Source of the DNA: CAYLJO01 sp964383905
GTDB lineage: Bacteria; Acidobacteriota; Blastocatellia; Pyrinomonadales; Pyrinomonadaceae
Assembly (NCBI GenBank): GCA_964383905.1
Contig: CAYLJO010000008.1
Span: forward strand, 1-54,374
Reading direction: 5' to 3'
Length of the DNA: 54,374 nt
Shown here one piece after another: positions 49,987 through 54,374 of the stretch. The notes below the pieces were generated by a model, which saw only the letters and a list, made by a program, of their open reading frames with translations, was not told the DNA's origin and did no database searches. Position 1 is the stretch's first letter. Each line of letters begins with the position of its first letter. A program made the translations under genes and the position numbers.

Positions 49987-52047
49987 TCAGGATCGCCGAG
50001 ATCCCAGATCGATCCGGAGAGGCGACCGATCATGGTCCGGCACGATCTCCACTGAGATCAGGGGCCGCGCGACCGGCAACTGCTCCCATGCCCGCTCTAT
50101 TTCCTGCTCCTGCTCGCCGGGACTAACGGTCGAGGAAAGGCTGGTAACGACGCGGGAAGAGCGAAGTTTCTGTGCCGCCTGCAGGATCAGGCTGTACGGG
50201 TCCCTCCCGGGAACCGCCACCAGAGAAACCGGCTTGCCCGCCTTCTCTGCCGCATGTACTACTTTACTGAATACCCGGGTCTCACAATCGTCGATGACCT
50301 GCCCGGCTTCCTGATTAGCCTCTCGGCCAGCATCCGGGGATCTGGAATTCACTGAAAGAACGACCACGTCCAGCTTCTTCGGATCAGTCTCTTCTAACAC
50401 CTTCTCCAAGTGGCGCAAGTTATTCGGGTCGTGAACCGCGACCAGGACATTGCCGGGCCGCACCTGCAAGGATTGCGGCGAGAGGTTGTCCCGAACCCCC
50501 AGGCGAAACCTCTCTGTTTCACCTTCCTCCATCTTGCCTCTTGCCTTACCTTGCGAGCGCCGCTTTTCCTTAGGCTTGTAGTACTTCTCCGAAAGGGTGA
50601 AGGCGGCAAAGAACACCACCGTAAAAGTGACCCCCGAGATGGTCGCCGCCTTCTTGGTCAGCACGTTGATGCCCGCCAGCAGGAACAGCAAGACGGTGAT
50701 GAGAGTCAGGCCCACAGGCACATCAATTCCTTTGAGACGAAAGTTGAGCGGCACTCTCCACCGCTCCACGTCCGGTTCCGTAAAACGGAGCACGACAACG
50801 GCGAGGGCCTTCATCGCGAAGCTCCACACGACGCCGAAGGCATACGCCTCGCCCAGCATATAAACATCGCCGCGGCTGATCACGATCGTCGCCAGCTGCA
50901 AAATGACGATCAGATTGATGATCCGGTAGGTGGTGCCGTGCTTTTTGTGAGGCTCGCGGAACCAGTCCGGCAGGATACCGTCTTCGACCACCCGGCTGAG
51001 TACGCCGTTAGAGCCGATGATCGCGGTATTGACGGCCCCCGAGAGGATCAGCGTGCCCACCAGGACCACGAAGGCATGGAAGGCCAGCTTGAGGGGGAAC
51101 GGGCCCGCCAGAAACATCGAAAGGCCGCTGATAAGGTTGTCGAAGTATTTGCCCCGCTCGGGGTCGGGGATGATCATTACCGCAAAGAAGGAGACCAATG
51201 AGGTGAACACCAGACTGTAGACGAAGATCACGAAGCCGGCGCGGACGAGGTTTTGATGCTTGGGCGCCTCGATCTCGCGGTAGACCTGGGCCAGGCTCTC
51301 CTCACCGCTCATGGCCAGCAGCGAGTGTCCGAGGCCGATCAGGATGGCAACTACCGTGATGCTCGGGGCGGCGGTCCCTTTCAACCACCCCAGGGCCTCG
51401 TCGCGGAAGCTCAGATTTGCCGGCGTGGGCGCAGGCACCGGTTGGTAGCCCTTCTCGAAGATTGTGATCAGGCACCAGGCAATCAGGATGACCACCATGA
51501 CGGTGGTGATCTGCATGATTCGCAGCGCTTTAGCACTGGAGAATGGGATGCCAACCCGGTTGCTGTACCAGAAGTAGAGCGTCACGAGAATGGCAAATCC
51601 GGCAGCAAAGAGTGGGGCGGGAATCCGCATCCACGAGATGTGGAAGTATTGCCCCGACTCATTGATGAGGCCGGCCAGGTACAGGCCCGCGCTCACGGCG
51701 CTGATCGGCCCGGTTAAAACGTAATCAAACATCAGAGCCGAGACAGAGAACTTAGCCGCGGTGCTGCCCATCGCCTCGCGTACGACTCGATAGACGCCGC
51801 CGCGCACGAACATGCTGCAGCTCTCGATATAGACCGCCCGTACGGCGTAGGAGAAGAGCATGATCGCCAGGATGAACCAGGGCGCCGCTTTGCCGATCGC
51901 CTTCTCCGCGATGCCGCCGACATAATAAGCGGAGGAGCCAAGATCACTGAGTACAATGGCTGCTGCTCTCCAGAACGAAACGAAGGAGAGCATGACGGTG
52001 ACCGGGACGACGAATTTGCTCAAGACCGGACGCGCTGGGTTCTCCAT
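49987..52047 (-). CDS. APC-family permease with cytosolic USP-like domain
   Basis: About 686 residues from ATG 52047. Twelve predicted helices of the amino acid-polyamine-cation superfamily fill residues 1-490 (for example VMLSFVSFWRAAAIVLSDLG, ALMFDYVLTGPISAVSAGLY). After a basic linker comes a C-terminal domain of about 140 residues (SLQVRPGNVLVAVHDPNNLRH, LDVVVLSVNSR), resembling a universal-stress-protein fold, a usual regulatory module in APC transporters. The substrate (amino acid or cation) is open. Convergent with Nramp C. Confidence 0.85.
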   Translation of the reverse strand: MENPARPVLSKFVVPVTVMLSFVSFWRAAAIVLSDLGSSAYYVGGIAEKAIGKAAPWFILAIMLFSYAVRAVYIESCSMFVRGGVYRVVREAMGSTAAKFSVSALMFDYVLTGPISAVSAGLYLAGLINESGQYFHISWMRIPAPLFAAGFAILVTLYFWYSNRVGIPFSSAKALRIMQITTVMVVILIAWCLITIFEKGYQPVPAPTPANLSFRDEALGWLKGTAAPSITVVAILIGLGHSLLAMSGEESLAQVYREIEAPKHQNLVRAGFVIFVYSLVFTSLVSFFAVMIIPDPERGKYFDNLISGLSMFLAGPFPLKLAFHAFVVLVGTLILSGAVNTAIIGSNGVLSRVVEDGILPDWFREPHKKHGTTYRIINLIVILQLATIVISRGDVYMLGEAYAFGVVWSFAMKALAVVVLRFTEPDVERWRVPLNFRLKGIDVPVGLTLITVLLFLLAGINVLTKKAATISGVTFTVVFFAAFTLSEKYYKPKEKRRSQGKARGKMEEGETERFRLGVRDNLSPQSLQVRPGNVLVAVHDPNNLRHLEKVLEETDPKKLDVVVLSVNSRSPDAGREANQEAGQVIDDCETRVFSKVVHAAEKAGKPVSLVAVPGRDPYSLILQAAQKLRSSRVVTSLSSTVSPGEQEQEIERAWEQLPVARPLISVEIVPDHDRSPLRIDLGSRRS

Positions 52048-52255
52048 AAGTACCGTGATCAAAAGTCCGTCGAAAGGCAGGTAAAAGATCCCCCGCCGCA
52101 AGCGGCGGGGGCATTAAGAACCTTCTTCTTATGCTGGAACGTGAGGGCTCTGCGCCCGCGGGCCCCCGATAGTAAAACAAGGGACGGGTTATGGGCCGCC
52201 CGGACTGAGAGATCTAAAGCCGCGGATCAGCTTTGCGCCTCGGTACAACTCGGTT

Positions 52256-53266
52256 CTATCGCGGATTCGTGAGAGCGTAATACCCCTCTTTGCTGCGCAC
52301 GAAGAGGCGGGGCAACCCGCGAGGCGGAGTGACTTTGACTTTGATGCGGTGCCACTTGCCGTCGTTCTTAAAGTTCGCCGGTTTGTAGCCGATCGAATAC
52401 TGATGCCGCAGCTCTATCGCGATACGCTCGAAGATATCATCCATCTCGGCCGCGGTGTTCGGAAAGAACGCCTTGCCGCCGGAGACCGCCGAGATCTCTT
52501 CTAAAATAGCCTGGCCCTGCAGGCCGAGGGCCCCGTCGTTTGATCCCTCAATGCCGATGCTATAGATAATGACATCGGATTCCTTTAACAGGCGACGTAA
52601 ATCGGTGAAGGTGTAGCGCGAGTTATTATCCTGCCCGTCGCTGATCACCAGGATGGCACGCTTCGGATGGACGCCGCGGGTGACCTTCTCGACCCCGAGA
52701 TAACAGGCGTCATAGAATGCCGTCGTCCCGTGAGTTTGTACGAAGGTGAGCTTGTCGAGAATAGCCTTGTTATCGCGCGTCTTATCGAGCAGGAGCTGTG
52801 CGCGGCTGTTAAAGCCGATGAGGAAGTACTCATCCAGCTCGTGGCTTGTCTCAAGGAAATGACCCAGGGCCTGGCGGGAGCGCTTGATCTTCTCGCCACT
52901 CATCGAACCTGAAAAGTCGAAGACAATGCCGACACTGACCGGCGCATCCTCATCGCTAAAGTAGGTGATCTCCTGCGGGTTCTTATCGTCGAGGACGGTG
53001 AAGGCGTTCTTGTTCAGCCCCGACACAAACCGGCCGTAGGTATCGGTAACCGTCACGTTGAATGAGATCAAATCCGTGTTAACGACAAGAGGGCCCTCCA
53101 CGGTTGTGCCTTGACGCTGTGGCGTTTGGGCGGGGGCGGGTGATGCCGGCTTAGTATCTTTATTCTCCTGCGCGTTGCTGACCAGAGGCAGGCACAGAAT
53201 GGCAAAAGTGAAGGCGAACCAGGAAACGAGTCTGGGCCAACCCTGGTGATGGTGTTGAGCTCTCAT
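52256..53266 (-). CDS. exported VWA protein (VWFA-related Acidobacterial family)
   Basis: 336 residues with a signal peptide ending near NAQ (residue 32). A von Willebrand factor A domain occupies about 100-300: MIDAS motif DFSGSMSGEKIKRSRQ near 114 (DxSxS), and LVISDGQDNNSRYTF near 205. This size and the FNVTVTDTYGRFVSGLNKNAF lead-in (motif DTYGRFVSGLNKNAF) match the VWFA-related Acidobacterial family, which is expanded in Acidobacteria. It is a periplasmic or surface metal-dependent adhesion module of unknown partner, and the best taxonomic marker here. Confidence 0.9.
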   Translation of the reverse strand: MRAQHHHQGWPRLVSWFAFTFAILCLPLVSNAQENKDTKPASPAPAQTPQRQGTTVEGPLVVNTDLISFNVTVTDTYGRFVSGLNKNAFTVLDDKNPQEITYFSDEDAPVSVGIVFDFSGSMSGEKIKRSRQALGHFLETSHELDEYFLIGFNSRAQLLLDKTRDNKAILDKLTFVQTHGTTAFYDACYLGVEKVTRGVHPKRAILVISDGQDNNSRYTFTDLRRLLKESDVIIYSIGIEGSNDGALGLQGQAILEEISAVSGGKAFFPNTAAEMDDIFERIAIELRHQYSIGYKPANFKNDGKWHRIKVKVTPPRGLPRLFVRSKEGYYALTNPR

Positions 53267-53554
53267 ACAATTACCCTTAGTCCTTGATCCGGTGGCTTTC
53301 CTCTTTTCCTCGAAGAGAATCCCTGGGAGAGCCCGATCATTCTACAACTCTCCCAAGAGTGCTTACCATGCGTAGCCGGGGAGACTTACGTTTAGCCCAC
53401 TTGTGTGGGGGTATTGTAATGCTCGCCATTTGGTTATGCAAGAAAATCTTCTGCCCGGGAGAATTATCTTTAAAAAGGCTTCTTCCGCATCAGAAATCCG
53501 GGCAAAGTCCCGGCGCCGGGACCGGGCGGTGACTCTCAAGCCGGCATTCTCATA
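53267..53554. other. 288-bp intergenic region
   Basis: Between the VWA gene and the UPF0016 remnant, both on the reverse strand. It should contain the VWA promoter. I see no gene or structured element in it. Confidence 0.5.
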
Positions 53555-53823
53555 CTAACGTTGCCCGAAGGCTTCAACCAACGCGACCAGGCCCGAAGCG
53601 ATGAAGATGATGCCAGGAGGTCGATCCAGAACAGGGGCATGGTCATTCCTCATGCCTCACTCGCCGCAACTGAAACAAGGTTGATGAGCAGCGTGGCGAC
53701 AAACACCGCGGCGATAACAGTTTTCCAACTGTAACGGGTGGAAAACGACAGCGTCATAAATTGCGTCTTGTCGCCCATCTCGGCCACACAGACAAAGAAA
53801 AAAGTGATCCAAAAGGCGGTCAA
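53555..53823 (-). pseudogene. half-size UPF0016 (GDT1/TMEM165) Mn/Ca transporter, broken
   Basis: A TTG at 53823, preceded by GGGGAGGAG, opens 57 codons: LTAFWITFFFVCVAEMGDKT near the start, with the EMGDKT signature of UPF0016, then TRYSWKTVIAAVFVATLLIN. TGA at 53650-53652 interrupts it. The frame goes on in phase as MPLFWIDLL and then, after one missing base, GIIFIASGLVALVEAFGQR, matching the rest of a half-size family member. So the gene needs one sense change and one inserted base to read through: either decayed or mis-sequenced. A Mn-type riboswitch precedes it. Confidence 0.65.
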
Positions 53824-53898
53824 TGTTTGCTCTCCTCCCCTTTCACTCGTGTCAACGCCACCTGATAAAAGAGCGAAGATGAAATCCGGATAAGCAAA

Positions 53899-53959
53899 AG
53901 AGCGAGACCTTCGCCGCCACGGAGAACAGATTTCTCGGTGGCGGCGAAGGTCTCGCTCT
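53899..53959 (-). terminator. intrinsic terminator of the riboswitch
   Basis: A 22-bp perfect stem, AGAGCGAGACCTTCGCCGCC onward, pairs with GGCGGCGAAGGTCTCGCTCT, plus five more base pairs after one mismatch and a 5-base loop. Read on the reverse strand it is followed by TTTTGCTT. Its 5' arm overlaps the 3' end of the riboswitch aptamer (GCGAGACCTT), the arrangement expected for a switch that controls termination. Confidence 0.85.
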
Positions 53960-54065
53960 CAGGAAATGGTATTTCCGCTCGCGGGGCGGGTGACAAAGCG
54001 CCATTATGTCGGATCCCGCAAGGCCGCTTTTCCGGTGCGGCTAAGCTACTCCCCTTACGTCAGAA
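53940..54065 (-). promoter_or_regulatory. yybP-ykoY-type (manganese) riboswitch
   Basis: On the reverse strand AAGGGGAGTAGC (54041-54057 region) is the hallmark 5' element of the yybP-ykoY class and GAGCGAGACCTT (about 53944-53955) the matching 3' element. Between them lie a GTCACCCGCC internal loop and a paired arm. This class binds Mn(II) and often controls Mn exporters, including UPF0016 members, which fits the downstream gene remnant. The overlap with a terminator suggests an ON switch: Mn binding blocks termination. Confidence 0.75.
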
Positions 54066-54216
54066 CGATTTATACTTAGAAACCCTGCTTAATGTCAGCC
54101 TGCGTAATGCGCCGCCCGCAGGCTGTAGGATTCATTAGGCATATCTTTGCGGCCTGATACAACAATTTCGATAGCTGGAACATCACCGAAGCGCGGCGCG
54201 CGGTTCAGCTTTGGCT

Positions 54217-54374
54217 TCAGGTTCGAATCATCTGTGTACTCTTCCCGGCCTCGCCCCCGCTCTTTTCCTGCTTTTCACCCTTCAACCAGGCTTGGAGATG
54301 CTCAAAGTACAGATAGACTACCGGGGTCAGATACAAGGTCAAGACCTGCGAGACGGCCAACCCCCCGACCACCG
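54217..54374 (-). CDS. RND efflux pump inner-membrane subunit, C-terminal fragment
   Basis: The last 52 codons of a reverse-strand gene that continues past the window edge. VVGGLAVSQVLTLYLTPVVYLYFEHLQ ends the final helix (motif VSQVLTLYLTPVVYLYF) and is typical of AcrB/MdtB/MdtC-type RND pumps; a charged tail of about 25 residues (KGEKQEKSGGEAGKSTQ) follows. It is part of a tripartite multidrug or metal efflux pump. Stop TGA at 54217-54219. The substrate cannot be judged. Confidence 0.8.
   Translation of the reverse strand, partial: VVGGLAVSQVLTLYLTPVVYLYFEHLQAWLKGEKQEKSGGEAGKSTQMIRT

Noticed and set aside
1..54374. CRISPR arrays, tRNA or rRNA genes
   Set aside because: No regularly spaced repeats and no tRNA- or rRNA-like sequence was found on reading either strand.

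Overview
The window reads as a GC-rich chromosome segment of an acidobacterium, probably close to the Blastocatellia. The clearest taxonomic cue is the secreted VWA protein at 52.3-53.3 kb, which matches the VWFA-related Acidobacterial family. Outer-membrane barrels, an OprB-like porin and an RND pump show a Gram-negative envelope. There are no rRNA, tRNA or CRISPR features. One 100-N scaffold gap at 38.6 kb is flanked by an exact 55-bp duplication and looks like an assembly artefact.

Region 1 (1-6.7 kb) is a run of forward, mutually unrelated genes. Two well-formed attC-like sites (646-728 and 1808-1919), each with an unpaired extrahelical base, plus GTTAGGC cores at 49 and 5669, suggest integron gene cassettes whose integrase would lie left of the window. 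Region 2 (7.2-14.0 kb) is carbohydrate and NADPH metabolism: an MGH1-like glucosidase, glucose-6-phosphate dehydrogenase, a ROK sugar kinase and a soluble transhydrogenase. Region 3 (14.3-17.6 kb) holds a membrane-anchored ankyrin protein beside a sigma-factor-like protein, then a broken epimerase.

Region 4 (17.8-22.9 kb) is the most unusual part. A P1B-type ATPase without the CPx motif is flanked on both sides by an HMA-like membrane protein and a small Gly/Ala-rich DUF5132-like protein, with a sixth HMA-like gene divergent. All four HMA-like modules carry an arginine-rich GR(V/I/L)R motif instead of a CxxC metal site, which recalls the fez (ferrosome) iron-organelle clusters. Region 5 (23-34 kb) has a YihY membrane protein, a decayed IS5-family insertion, an Nramp-like transporter with a beta-barrel partner, a second Nramp-like transporter overlapping an MgtE-type Mg-sensor/CBS protein, a VIT1/CCC1 transporter and a porin.

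Region 6 (34.9-45.3 kb) is mostly a reverse-strand run of stress and repair genes: nicotinamidase, ankyrin protein, LigD phosphoesterase domain, Dps, DUF5335, erythromycin-esterase-like protein, phosphoribosyltransferase and a dienelactone-hydrolase-like protein. UppP and an alpha/beta hydrolase precede it. Region 7 (45.5-54.4 kb) has two tandem DUF4397 lipoproteins, a Crp/Fnr regulator, a third Nramp-like transporter, an APC-USP permease and the VWA protein. It ends with a broken UPF0016 (GDT1) Mn/Ca transporter gene still carrying a yybP-ykoY-type Mn riboswitch and terminator, and the C-terminus of an RND pump.

The common theme is divalent-metal handling (Fe, Mn, Mg) with oxidative-stress protection. 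Several genes (tetR, vit1, uppP) have a -10 box six or seven bases before ATG and no Shine-Dalgarno, suggesting leaderless transcripts. Family names are recalled from sequence patterns and were not checked against a database.
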